Assembly (NCBI GenBank): GCA_937915955.1
Contig: CALGIB010000520.1
Location: forward strand, 1 to 7,172
Length of the DNA: 7,172 nucleotides
Direction of reading: 5' to 3'
Source: an uncultured Pseudomonadota bacterium
Lineage (GTDB): Bacteria; Myxococcota_A; UBA796; CAJQPC01
Made by a program: the position numbers and the translations under genes
Shown here: piece after piece, positions 1-7,049 of the stretch
How the letters are laid out: every line of letters begins with the position of its first letter
How positions within the stretch are numbered: the first letter of the stretch is position 1
The notes under the pieces: generated by a model
The model's database searches: none
Told to the model about the DNA's origin: nothing
Seen by the model: only the letters and a program-made list of their open reading frames with translations

Positions 1-1321
1 AGGCGGCCACGGCGGCCAGGCTGGCGTCGCGGTCCTGGGAGGCCGGCCCCAGCTCGACCGGCCCCGAGCCGTCCCAGACCGGCTGCAGCAGCGGCGCGCC
101 GGGCATGGCCTCGCCCTCGAGCCCGACCGTGTCCCGGCCCTCGTGGCGCCAGACCTGGACAAGGCCGGGCAGGGTGGCCTTGCCCGAGCCCCGGGAGAGC
201 TTCATCGTGGGCCGCCCGTCGACCTGGACCAGCTTTCCGACGGCTCCGACGCCCACGGGCGCGTCCGGGCTGGTCGCGATGCGCTCGCCGACGCCGAAGA
301 CGTCCACGGGGGCGGCGGCGAGGTCCTCGACCATGTACTCGTCGATGCCCCCGGACACCGCGATCTTCGCGCTCGTGGCGCCCAGATCGTCCAGGATCCG
401 CCTGGCCTCGCGGATGGTCTCGACGCTCAGGTTGCTGTCCAGGCGGACGCCGGTCAGGCGGCCCTGGGTGGCGGCCACCGCCGAGCGGATCCCGGTCTCG
501 GCCCCGTAGGTGTCGTAGGTGTCCACCAGCAACCACGAGGAGTCGGGGTAGGCCTCGTAGAAGGCTCGAAAGAAGGCGCGCTCGGTGACGTGGCGGGGCT
601 GGTCGGGCTGCTCCCAGGCCTGGACGGCGAAGTGGTCCATGGTGCCGGCCATGGGCACGCCGTGTCGGTGGTGGGCCTCGACGTTGCTGGTGGCCACGCA
701 GCCGGCGAGCCAGGCGGCGAAGGCGGCGTCCACCGCGGCCTCGGGGTGGGTGCGGCGCTGGCCGAACTCGAGCACGCCGCGGTCGCCCGCGGCCCGGACG
801 ACCCGGCTGGCCTTCGAGGCCACCATCGTCATGTGGTTGAAGATGCTCAGGATGGGCGTCTCGATCAGCTTGGCCGTGAGCAGGTCGGTCTCGACGACCA
901 GGTAGGGGCACTGGGCCGAGGGGCGGACCTTGTCGACGTCGACGGGCCGGCCGTCCAGGGTCACCGCTCGGCCGGCCAGGATGGGGGTGCCCTCGCGGGG
1001 GGCCCGGATGCGGCCCGAGAAGCGCCAGTCCAGCAGCGCGTCGACCAGGTCCGGTCGGCGCCGCAGCGCCGGTCCGAGCATAGGGTGGGCCAGCAGGGTG
1101 CCGATGCGGCCGCCGTCGAAGCGCGCGCTCTCGAGCCAGCTCAACGCCCTCCGGAGGCCGCAGGCGACGAGGTAGCCGCGGACCGGCTCCCCGGTGTGCG
1201 GGCTCCTGGGCAGCCGGCGCGAGAAGAAGCTCATCGCGACGGGCGTGGTCGCGAGGCCCTTGTCCCAGTGTGGGACGAGGCTGGAGAGCTGGTAGAGGTC
1301 GATGTGGGTGGCTGGAATCAT
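1..1321 (-). CDS. pncB: Nicotinate phosphoribosyltransferase (NAD salvage), C-terminus cut by the window edge
   Basis: The product should condense nicotinate with PRPP, with ATP hydrolysis, to give nicotinate mononucleotide, the first step of the Preiss-Handler NAD salvage route in the cytoplasm. I translated the strand by hand: 440 codons are open from ATG 1321 to the window edge. The N-terminus carries HIDLYQLSSLV (residues 6-16), matching the family's usual TDLYQLTM start. Other family landmarks are GTMDHF (226-231), whose His230 aligns with the phosphorylated active-site histidine, LVDTYDT (265-271), SGGIDEY (323-329) and FGVGERI (342-348). Family members are about 440-490 residues, so probably only a short tail is missing. 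The start is 59 bp after the transporter stop. No good Shine-Dalgarno lies at normal distance; a GGAGAGG sits about 18 bases upstream. An in-frame TTG 27 bases upstream is possible but less likely. The family call is firm; nicotinate rather than nicotinamide specificity is inferred from family. Confidence 0.93.
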   Translation of the reverse strand, partial: MIPATHIDLYQLSSLVPHWDKGLATTPVAMSFFSRRLPRSPHTGEPVRGYLVACGLRRALSWLESARFDGGRIGTLLAHPMLGPALRRRPDLVDALLDWRFSGRIRAPREGTPILAGRAVTLDGRPVDVDKVRPSAQCPYLVVETDLLTAKLIETPILSIFNHMTMVASKASRVVRAAGDRGVLEFGQRRTHPEAAVDAAFAAWLAGCVATSNVEAHHRHGVPMAGTMDHFAVQAWEQPDQPRHVTERAFFRAFYEAYPDSSWLLVDTYDTYGAETGIRSAVAATQGRLTGVRLDSNLSVETIREARRILDDLGATSAKIAVSGGIDEYMVEDLAAAPVDVFGVGERIATSPDAPVGVGAVGKLVQVDGRPTMKLSRGSGKATLPGLVQVWRHEGRDTVGLEGEAMPGAPLLQPVWDGSGPVELGPASQDRDASLAAVAA

Positions 1322-1380
1322 CAGGCTCGGGAGTCTACGCCTCTCCAACGTGGGGTCGGCGGGGGGCTCCTTGGCACGGC

Positions 1381-3003
1381 TCAGTCCTCGTCGACGTGCT
1401 GGCTCTCCACCGGGTGCGGCTCCTCCATCGTGCGCTCGAACCCGTGCTTGGGGTCCGCGGCGTCCTCCTCGGGGCTGACCACGCGGATGTCCTCGCCCTC
1501 GAGGCGGGCCATCAGCGCGGCCGCGGTGGAGTCGCCCACGACGTTGGTCGAGGTCCGGAACATGTCCAGCAGCCGGTCCACGCCCAGCACCAGGGCCAGG
1601 CCCTCGGTGGGCACGCCGATGGCGGTCAGCACCATCGCCAGGGTGATCATGCCCGCGCCCGGCACGCCGGCGGCCCCGACGCTGGCCAGGGTGGCGCTGG
1701 TCACGATGGTCACCTGGTCGCCCAGGGTCAGGTCCATGCCGTAGATCTGCGCGATGAAGATGGCCGCGACGCCCTGGTACAGGGCTGTCCCGTCCATGTT
1801 CACCGTGGCGCCCAGGGGCAGCACGAAGCTGCTGATCTGGTTGCTCACGCCCAGGTTGTCCTCGACGCACTCCTTGGTCACCGGCAGCGTGGCCGAGGAC
1901 GACGAGGTCGAGAACGCCAGCAGCATGGCGGGCCGGATGGCCTTGAGGAAGCCGAAATAGGGCAGCTTGGCGCCGAAGCGGATGGCGACGCCGTATGTGA
2001 TGGTCCCGTGCAGGAACAAGCCCAGCAGCACCACCAGGGCGTAGACCCCCAGCGCCATCAGGACGGACAGCCCGGTGGTGCCGATGACCTTGAAGAGCAG
2101 GGCGGCCACGCCGTAGGGGGCCAGCTTCATGGCCACGTGGACCAGCATGACCATGGCCTCGTTCAGGCCGTCCAGGAACTCGACCACGGTCTTGCCGCGG
2201 GCGACGTTCATCAGCGTGATGGCGATGCCCAGCATCAGGCCGAAGAAGATGATCTGCAGCATCTCCCCCTCAGCCAGGCTGTGGAAGGGGTTGGTCGGGA
2301 CGATGCCGATGACCTGGTCGGCCAGGCTGGGGGCGTCGGCGGCGCTGTCGACGGTGCTCCCCGCCGCGCTCTCGTAGCTGGCCAGCAGTCGACCTCGGTC
2401 CGCGTCGCTCATCCACTTGCCGGGCTGGATGAGGTTGGCCAGGCCCACGCCGATGACCAGCGCGACCACCGTGGTCAGCGTGAAGAAGCCGATGGTGCGG
2501 CCACCCAGGCGGCCCAGCTTGCGGAAGTCGCCCAGGCTGGCCACGCCCACCACGAGCGAGCAGAACACCAGCGGCACGACGACCATCTTGATGAGCGCGA
2601 GGAAGAGCCGGCCGATCCACTCCGTCCAGTCGATCAGGCTCTGTCCGATCGTGGCGTAGGTCGTGACGTGGGGCTCCTCGAGCACCACCCAGCCGCTCAG
2701 CGTCTGGCCGGGCGAGGCCCTGCTCGAGCCCTCGACGCCGGCCTTCTTGAGCTTCAGCAGCTCTGGAGCGCTCAGCTCCCAGGTGACTTGAGCCCACTCG
2801 CCCTGTCGGCTCTCGATCTTCGCCGCCTTCAGGCCTGTGGCCAGGGGCACCGCCGCGCTGGCTCCGTCGGCCTGGCTGTGCACGACCGCCGAGCCGCTCA
2901 GCCGCACGCCGTCCTGGGGCATCAGCGAGCTGTTCGGCCCGACGAGGAAGCCGGCCAGCACGCCGATGAGCATGCCGATCAGGATCTTGGTGTACAGCTT
3001 CAT
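1381..3003 (-). CDS. DAACS/SLC1-family sodium:acidic amino acid symporter with an extra periplasmic domain
   Basis: This inner-membrane secondary transporter of 540 residues belongs to the glutamate/aspartate:Na+ symporter family. Visible landmarks are TM1 (about 4-23), the conserved TM2 stretch GRLFLALIKMVVVPLVF (131-147), the serine-rich HP1 hairpin STSSSSATLP (365-374), NMDGT in TM7 (402-406), HP2 GVPGAG (447-452) and TM8 with D476, D480, R483, N487 and D491. R483 matches the GltPh R397 position that binds the substrate side-chain carboxylate, so glutamate or aspartate is the likely substrate; neutral transporters lose this Arg. Residue 410 is Gln, as in Na+-only GltPh, not the Glu linked to H+/K+ coupling in animal EAATs. 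Oddities are an insert at about 33-115 between TM1 and TM2, and an acidic tail ending HVDED. The start ATG has GGAG 5 bases upstream. It lies 32 bp after the 222-residue protein, probably in the same operon. A dicarboxylate substrate is the main alternative. Confidence 0.93.
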   Translation of the reverse strand: MKLYTKILIGMLIGVLAGFLVGPNSSLMPQDGVRLSGSAVVHSQADGASAAVPLATGLKAAKIESRQGEWAQVTWELSAPELLKLKKAGVEGSSRASPGQTLSGWVVLEEPHVTTYATIGQSLIDWTEWIGRLFLALIKMVVVPLVFCSLVVGVASLGDFRKLGRLGGRTIGFFTLTTVVALVIGVGLANLIQPGKWMSDADRGRLLASYESAAGSTVDSAADAPSLADQVIGIVPTNPFHSLAEGEMLQIIFFGLMLGIAITLMNVARGKTVVEFLDGLNEAMVMLVHVAMKLAPYGVAALLFKVIGTTGLSVLMALGVYALVVLLGLFLHGTITYGVAIRFGAKLPYFGFLKAIRPAMLLAFSTSSSSATLPVTKECVEDNLGVSNQISSFVLPLGATVNMDGTALYQGVAAIFIAQIYGMDLTLGDQVTIVTSATLASVGAAGVPGAGMITLAMVLTAIGVPTEGLALVLGVDRLLDMFRTSTNVVGDSTAAALMARLEGEDIRVVSPEEDAADPKHGFERTMEEPHPVESQHVDED

Positions 3004-3008
3004 CGCGG

Positions 3009-3012
3009 CTCC
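3009..3012 (-). promoter_or_regulatory. Shine-Dalgarno of the DAACS transporter
   Basis: GGAG on the minus strand lies 5 bases upstream of ATG 3003. It fixes the transporter start just before its first membrane helix and shows that this gene has its own ribosome entry site, unlike the two overlapping genes before it in the cluster. Confidence 0.6.
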
Positions 3013-3035
3013 GGAGGGGACGGTCCGCGAGCTTA

Positions 3036-3704
3036 TCAGTGACCCTCGAGCACCAGGACCGCCAGCGGCAGGCTGGGCTGGTCCAGGTAGGCCTGCCCCA
3101 GACCCTGGGCCTCGCCGAGCCGGACCAGCCCGATCCAGGCCAGGCTGCGGGTCGCCGGGTCCGCTCGGAGCTCGACCAGGGTGGCCTGAGCGCTGGGGTC
3201 GGGGGTGCGAGCCAGCCGCAGGGCCAGGCGTTGCCGCGGGTCGGGGTCCGGGTCCGGCTCGTTCGAGGGCGGCGGGGTACCGTAGCGGGCCTCGAGGGTG
3301 GGCCGCAGGTCCCGGGGTCCGTCTCGCCAGACCCGGGCCAGGACCTCGCTCCGCAGGCTGCGAGCGGCCTCTCGCGCTGGCCTCTCGCCGCGCTCGGCGT
3401 CCGCGACCTGGGCGTCCAGCTCGTCGAAGACCCGCAGCAGCGTCGGCTCACGGAGCGGGTGCTCGACCGCGAGCAGGGCCTCGAGCGTAGGCACCAGCTC
3501 GCCGGTGCCGCCCGTCGCCAGGTCGAGGCCGGTGCTCGCGTTCTGCAAGGTCCAGGTGGCCAGGGCGCGCAGGAGCTCGGGGGCCGGCGGGCCCTGGACC
3601 TGGCGCGCGTCCGCCAGAGCCCCGTCGAAGTCGCCCTCGGCGAGGTGATCCCAGGCTCGCTCGGAGGGGCTCTGGCAGGCCAGCCAGGCCAACAGGCCGA
3701 TCAC
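3036..3704 (-). CDS. Unrecognised 222-residue protein, probably a short-signal lipoprotein with helical-repeat character
   Basis: I do not recognise this protein. It starts with GTG at 3704, overlapping the rdgB TGA by 4 bases (GTGA), with no clear Shine-Dalgarno, so translation probably depends on reinitiation after rdgB. No other in-frame start is visible nearby. The N-terminus MIGLLAWLAC is a very short hydrophobic stretch ending in Cys10. This resembles a minimal lipoprotein signal, but it lacks a basic n-region and has Trp at -3, so it is weak. Residues 14-54 (SERAWDHLAEGDFDGALADA and following) look like a TPR-type helix pair. A Pro/Asp-rich linker (144-156) leads to a C-terminal segment (168-219: ATLVELRADPATRSLAWIGL and following) reminiscent of a HEAT/ARM repeat. 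The amino-acid pattern (Leu, Ala, Arg, Asp rich) and operon placement support a real gene. Function is unknown; a scaffold or envelope role is only a guess. Confidence 0.75.
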   Translation of the reverse strand: MIGLLAWLACQSPSERAWDHLAEGDFDGALADARQVQGPPAPELLRALATWTLQNASTGLDLATGGTGELVPTLEALLAVEHPLREPTLLRVFDELDAQVADAERGERPAREAARSLRSEVLARVWRDGPRDLRPTLEARYGTPPPSNEPDPDPDPRQRLALRLARTPDPSAQATLVELRADPATRSLAWIGLVRLGEAQGLGQAYLDQPSLPLAVLVLEGH

Positions 3705-4287
3705 AGCAGGGCTTCGATCGCCGCCGGGAGGGTCTCCAGCGCCTGCCCGCGGTGGCTGATGGCGTCCTTCTCGGCGGGCGAGAGCTGGGCCATCGTCTTG
3801 CCGGGGGCTCGCTCAGGCAGGAACATCGGGTCGTAGCCGAAGCCCTGCTCGCCCCGCTGCTCCTGGGCGATCTGTCCCTCGACCGTGCCGCGCCAGGCGC
3901 GCTCGCCGCGCTCGGACACCAGCGCCAGCGCGCAGACGAAGCGGGCGGAGCGCTCGTGGACGCCGCTCATCTCGCGCCTCAGCTTCGCGTTGTTCGCCTC
4001 GGCGCTGACCTCGGGCGTCCAGCGCTTGGAGTACACGCCGGGGGCCCCACCCAGGGCGTCGACCTCCAGGCCCGAGTCGTCGGCCAGGGCTGGCAGGCCG
4101 GTGCGCTCGAAGACGAAGCGGGCCTTCTGCAGGGCGTTGCCCTCGAAGTCAGGCGCGGTCTCGGGCGGCTCGGGCAGCTCGGGGAAGGCGGACAGCGGCA
4201 GCAGCTCGACGCCCGAGGACGCCAGCATGCGGCCGATCTCCTCGAGCTTGTGGGCGTTGTTGCTGGCCAGGACGAGGCGGGAGGGGC

Positions 4288-4291
<4 letters not shown>
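3701..4291 (-). CDS. rdgB: RdgB/HAM1-type XTP/dITP diphosphatase
   Basis: This cytoplasmic house-cleaning enzyme hydrolyses non-canonical purine nucleotides (dITP, XTP, ITP) to monophosphate and pyrophosphate, keeping them out of DNA and RNA. The 196-residue product matches the usual length (E. coli RdgB is 197). Family signatures are all present: SNNAHKLEEI (10-19) for nucleotide binding, FEGNALQKA (49-57), ADDSGLEVDALGGAPGVYSKR (70-90, catalytic acidic residues D71 and D72), GFGYDPMF (150-157) and the C-terminal SHRGQAL (179-185). An open frame continues far upstream through rph, but the true start is ATG 4291: it gives the family-length N-terminus and overlaps the rph stop as ATGA. No strong Shine-Dalgarno is visible, in keeping with translational coupling to rph. 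Identification is very secure. Confidence 0.97.
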
Positions 4292-5013
<722 letters not shown>

Positions 5014-5080
5014 GGCGGGACCTCGGGAAAGCGGGCAGGGGAGGGCCTGTCCTGGGCGGCCCTCCTAACCCCGACTGCGT

Positions 5081-5086
5081 GATAGT
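5081..5086 (+). promoter_or_regulatory. Candidate -10 element for the lipoprotein gene
   Basis: GATAGT sits in an otherwise very G+C-rich stretch, 54 bases before the ATG at 5141, and resembles a housekeeping sigma -10 hexamer (TATAAT) at four of six positions. No good -35 match lies 16-18 bases upstream. Transcription from here would begin near 5093 and give a leader of roughly 48 bases. This is a weak call made from composition and position only. Confidence 0.28.
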
Positions 5087-5100
5087 CTCGCCGCCTCGCT

Positions 5101-5113
5101 GGCCCTCCGGGCC
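5101..5113 (+). promoter_or_regulatory. Short leader hairpin (GGCCC-TCC-GGGCC)
   Basis: A perfect 5-bp all-G/C inverted repeat with a 3-base loop lies between the candidate -10 element and the Shine-Dalgarno of the lipoprotein gene. If transcription starts near 5093, the hairpin would be close to the 5' end of the mRNA, where such stems can slow decay. In DNA this rich in G+C a 5-bp repeat can also occur by chance. Confidence 0.25.
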
Positions 5114-5129
5114 CGTCCCCATGAAGAGA

Positions 5130-5133
5130 GGAG
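5130..5133 (+). promoter_or_regulatory. Shine-Dalgarno that decides the lipoprotein start
   Basis: GGAG, within a longer purine run starting near 5124, lies 7 bases before ATG 5141. It is only one base from the in-frame TTG at 5135, which is too close for initiation. This selects ATG 5141 over the two-residue-longer TTG start. Confidence 0.7.
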
Positions 5134-5140
5134 CTTGCTC

Positions 5141-6220
5141 ATGAGCCACCCGCTGAAGCTGGCCGCGGCCGCTGGAATCCTGCTTGGTCTCGTCGCCTGC
5201 GAAGAGAAGAGCAGCAACCGCCTCAACGTCGGGGGCGACGACAAGGCCGGCGCCTGCAAGGTGTCCAACAGCACCCTGGCCGGGACGTCCTGGGTCTACA
5301 ACAAGCTGGCGGCCGACGGCAGCGGCGCCCGGGAAGAGGACATCCAGACCCGCGCCACCTTCTTCGAGGAGGGCGGACAGCTCAAGGCCAAGTACACGGT
5401 CGGCAGCTACTCGGACGTCTACACCTACGACTGCAAGCTCAACGAGAAGTTGGGCGAGTGGCAGTGCTTCGAGCCGCCCAAGTACAAGGACTGGTGCCAG
5501 GCGCTGATCACGGGCGGCGGCACCTGCGACGCGGCCGCGCTCAAGAAGCTGGCCGGCGACTTCGCGGACGACGCGGGCATCGACAAGGGCATCACCGAGG
5601 CCAACGAGACCGTCGCCAAGTTCAAGGACGGCGACCAGTGGAAGCAGTTCGTCTTCAACAACAACAACCTGGGCAACAAGCTGCAGGGACGCATGTACGT
5701 GAAGGTCGACGACAAGCGCTGCCACCTGCGCGTGACCGACAACTACATGACCATCTTCGACGCCCAGATGAAGGAGGACTCCAACCCCGTCGGCACCGAC
5801 CAGTTCGTGCAGACCGAGGAGGACTTCATGTGGGAGATCTGCACGGACTCGGCCGACCTCATCGCGATGAAGTCGGACAAGTTCCCGGAGAAGGAGGACG
5901 AGGTCCAGCCCTGCCTGCCCAACGCCGGCTGCAGCTTCGCGCCGGGCGAGACGGTCAACTACCACTACATCGGGACCGACGGCCGCGAGGCCAAGGACGG
6001 CTGCGCCTACAGCTACGACCTGTACGTGGACTGGAAGCCGGTGTCCAAGGGCAACGAGGCGCCCGTCGTCGAGTTCGGGAAGGCCAAGGAGGTCCGCTGG
6101 GGCTTCAGCCAGACCTTCGACGACTCCAAGGCCCACATCGCCGAGATCGTCCGCTTCACCACCTGCGAGGGCAAGAAGGAGCAGGTCGAGACGGCCTGCA
6201 ACCTCATCCTCGTGAAGTAG
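5141..6220 (+). CDS. Unrecognised Cys-rich outer-surface or periplasmic lipoprotein
   Basis: I do not recognise this 359-residue protein. It begins with a classical lipoprotein signal: Lys6, a hydrophobic run, then L-V-A-C with the lipidated Cys at 20. E21 at +2 is not the classical E. coli inner-membrane retention signal (Asp), so sorting is uncertain. The mature part has twelve further Cys (39, 98, 109, 119, 129, 194, 234, 258, 264, 288, 342, 353), an even number that would allow six disulfides. It is Lys-, Asp-, Tyr- and Trp-rich, suggesting a soluble beta-rich extracytoplasmic fold, with no membrane segment after the signal. An Asn run lies at 173-176. Every Phe, Tyr, Asn, Asp, Ile and Lys codon I read ends in C or G, the pattern of a highly expressed gene. 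It stands alone on its strand, divergent from rph and convergent with the DUF5995 gene. Confidence 0.9.
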   Translation: MSHPLKLAAAAGILLGLVACEEKSSNRLNVGGDDKAGACKVSNSTLAGTSWVYNKLAADGSGAREEDIQTRATFFEEGGQLKAKYTVGSYSDVYTYDCKLNEKLGEWQCFEPPKYKDWCQALITGGGTCDAAALKKLAGDFADDAGIDKGITEANETVAKFKDGDQWKQFVFNNNNLGNKLQGRMYVKVDDKRCHLRVTDNYMTIFDAQMKEDSNPVGTDQFVQTEEDFMWEICTDSADLIAMKSDKFPEKEDEVQPCLPNAGCSFAPGETVNYHYIGTDGREAKDGCAYSYDLYVDWKPVSKGNEAPVVEFGKAKEVRWGFSQTFDDSKAHIAEIVRFTTCEGKKEQVETACNLILVK

Positions 6221-6247
6221 GGCTCTCCGGGGGCGGCGCTGCGGGCT

Positions 6248-7012
6248 TCAGGTGATCGCGCGCAGGTCCGCGATGACCTCGGCCACCTTGCTCGGACGCC
6301 TCCAGTCGGACTCGGACACGCGGATCGACTCGGGCACGGGGGTGGCCCGGATGAGGCGAGCGAAGGCGGCCGCGGACAGCTCCATCTCGCGCAACACCAG
6401 GCCCTCCAAGGGGGCGGGGACGCGGTGAAGCAGGCGGGTGTTGGCCCAGGCGGCGTCGCGGGCCCGGTTCACGGACCAGGAGAAGAAGGCCTCGTCCTTG
6501 TCGCCGCCCCACCAGTCCAGCCTCCGCATGTACGGAGAGTGCAGGTCCAGGACGTCCTGGACCTGGCCGAGCAGGCCCTGGATGATGGCGTTGATCTGCA
6601 TGAAGTCGGCCTTGAAGTCCGACAGGTCCTGGCCGGCTGCGGCGACGGCGGCCTGTGGCAGATCCAGGTTGATGTGCGCGTTCATGCCCAGGAGCAGGTG
6701 CTGCACGATCAGCGGGTCCTCGAGCCGGGCGCTGCCGAAGGCCAGGCGCCAGGGCTTGCTGGGCTTGGCGTCCGAGCCCAGGGCCTGTCGGGCCTCGTGC
6801 AGCCGCCAGGCGTCGATGTAGAACTCCGCGAAGCGCAGGTCCATGCGGACCATGCGCGGACCGTCCGTGAAGGCCCCTGCGACCACGCCTTGACGGACCC
6901 GCTCGGTGGTCGCACGGTACAGCGCGGCGAAGTAGCCCCGGAAGCTGCAGCGCTGCTGCTCGATGTCGATGATGCGGTCGAGCTCGACCAGGACGTCTTC
7001 GATGGTCTGCAC
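6248..7012 (-). CDS. DUF5995-family protein
   Basis: This 254-residue, apparently cytoplasmic and mostly alpha-helical protein has no signal peptide or membrane helix. The hallmark LLLGMNAHINLDLP (106-119), preceded by a region with FAEFYIDAWR (61-70) and PWRLAF (87-92) and followed by DFMQINAII (136-144) and RDAAWANTRLL (185-195), matches what I know of the DUF5995 family, whose function is undescribed. The conserved His113 and nearby Asp/Asn residues could form a metal or ligand site, but that is a guess. The start is GTG 7012 with GAGAGG 8 bases upstream. It follows cysS by 37 bp on the same strand and may be cotranscribed with it; I see no functional link to tRNA charging. Its coding sequence contains a perfect 24-bp palindrome, described separately. 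The family call is from memory of the motif. Confidence 0.82.
   Translation of the reverse strand: MQTIEDVLVELDRIIDIEQQRCSFRGYFAALYRATTERVRQGVVAGAFTDGPRMVRMDLRFAEFYIDAWRLHEARQALGSDAKPSKPWRLAFGSARLEDPLIVQHLLLGMNAHINLDLPQAAVAAAGQDLSDFKADFMQINAIIQGLLGQVQDVLDLHSPYMRRLDWWGGDKDEAFFSWSVNRARDAAWANTRLLHRVPAPLEGLVLREMELSAAAFARLIRATPVPESIRVSESDWRRPSKVAEVIADLRAIT
6542..6565. repeat. Perfect 24-bp palindrome inside the DUF5995 gene
   Basis: The half-site CAGGTCCAGGAC is followed directly by its exact reverse complement, with GACGTC at the centre. It lies in frame over residues 150-157 (QVQDVLDL) of the DUF5995 protein, so both strands read the same eight codons. As RNA it could fold into a 10-bp stem with a 4-base loop. 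It may be a by-product of codon choice: CAG pairs with CTG and GAC with GTC. Confidence 0.9.
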
Positions 7013-7023
7013 GCGGAGGCCCT

Positions 7024-7037
7024 CTCGGCGGGCCGAG
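7024..7037 (-). promoter_or_regulatory. Hairpin overlapping the DUF5995 ribosome site
   Basis: CTCGGC-GG-GCCGAG is a perfect inverted repeat between cysS and the DUF5995 gene; a real hairpin would have a 5-bp stem and 4-base loop. On the transcript, its 3' arm ends in the first GAG of the GAGAGG Shine-Dalgarno. Folding could therefore partly hide that site. There is no following U-run, so it does not look like a standard intrinsic terminator for cysS. Confidence 0.4.
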
Positions 7038-7049
7038 CCTAACGCGGCC

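Larger units (their letters stand above)
5014..5140. other. Divergent intergenic region between rph and the lipoprotein gene
   Basis: These 127 bases separate two divergently transcribed genes and should hold promoters for both. On the minus strand, GAGG at 5021-5024 is the likely rph ribosome site. On the plus strand there is one weak -10-like element, a short hairpin and a good Shine-Dalgarno, listed separately. I could not find a convincing promoter for the rph direction, and no operator-like symmetric repeat stands out apart from the short GGCCC/GGGCC inverted repeat. Confidence 0.6.

Noticed and set aside
934..945. GTCGACGTCGAC perfect 12-bp palindrome in pncB
   Set aside because: It follows directly from Val-Asp-Val-Asp codons and is short enough to be common at this base composition.
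143..1744. Long plus-strand open frame (533 codons) opposite pncB and the transporter's 3' end
   Set aside because: It is a G+C-rich antisense shadow: the translation is Gly/Ala/His/Arg-rich without family motifs, while the minus strand reads clear nicotinate phosphoribosyltransferase and symporter proteins.
1270..3042. Plus-strand open frame of 590 codons opposite the symporter
   Set aside because: It is the antisense of a confidently identified membrane protein, composed mostly of His, Gln, Gly and Ala with no plausible domains.
5135..5140. TTG start two codons upstream of the lipoprotein ATG
   Set aside because: It lies one base after the GGAG Shine-Dalgarno; ATG 5141 has the right spacing and gives a normal signal peptide.
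6213..6250. TGAAG...CTTCA inverted repeat around the convergent stops, as a bidirectional terminator
   Set aside because: The arms are only 5 bp with a 28-base loop lacking further pairing and no T-run, so it is not a credible terminator.
5458..6255. 265-codon plus-strand frame inside the lipoprotein gene
   Set aside because: It is a +1 shadow made mainly of Arg, Gly and Gln codons, typical of shifted reading of a G+C-rich gene.
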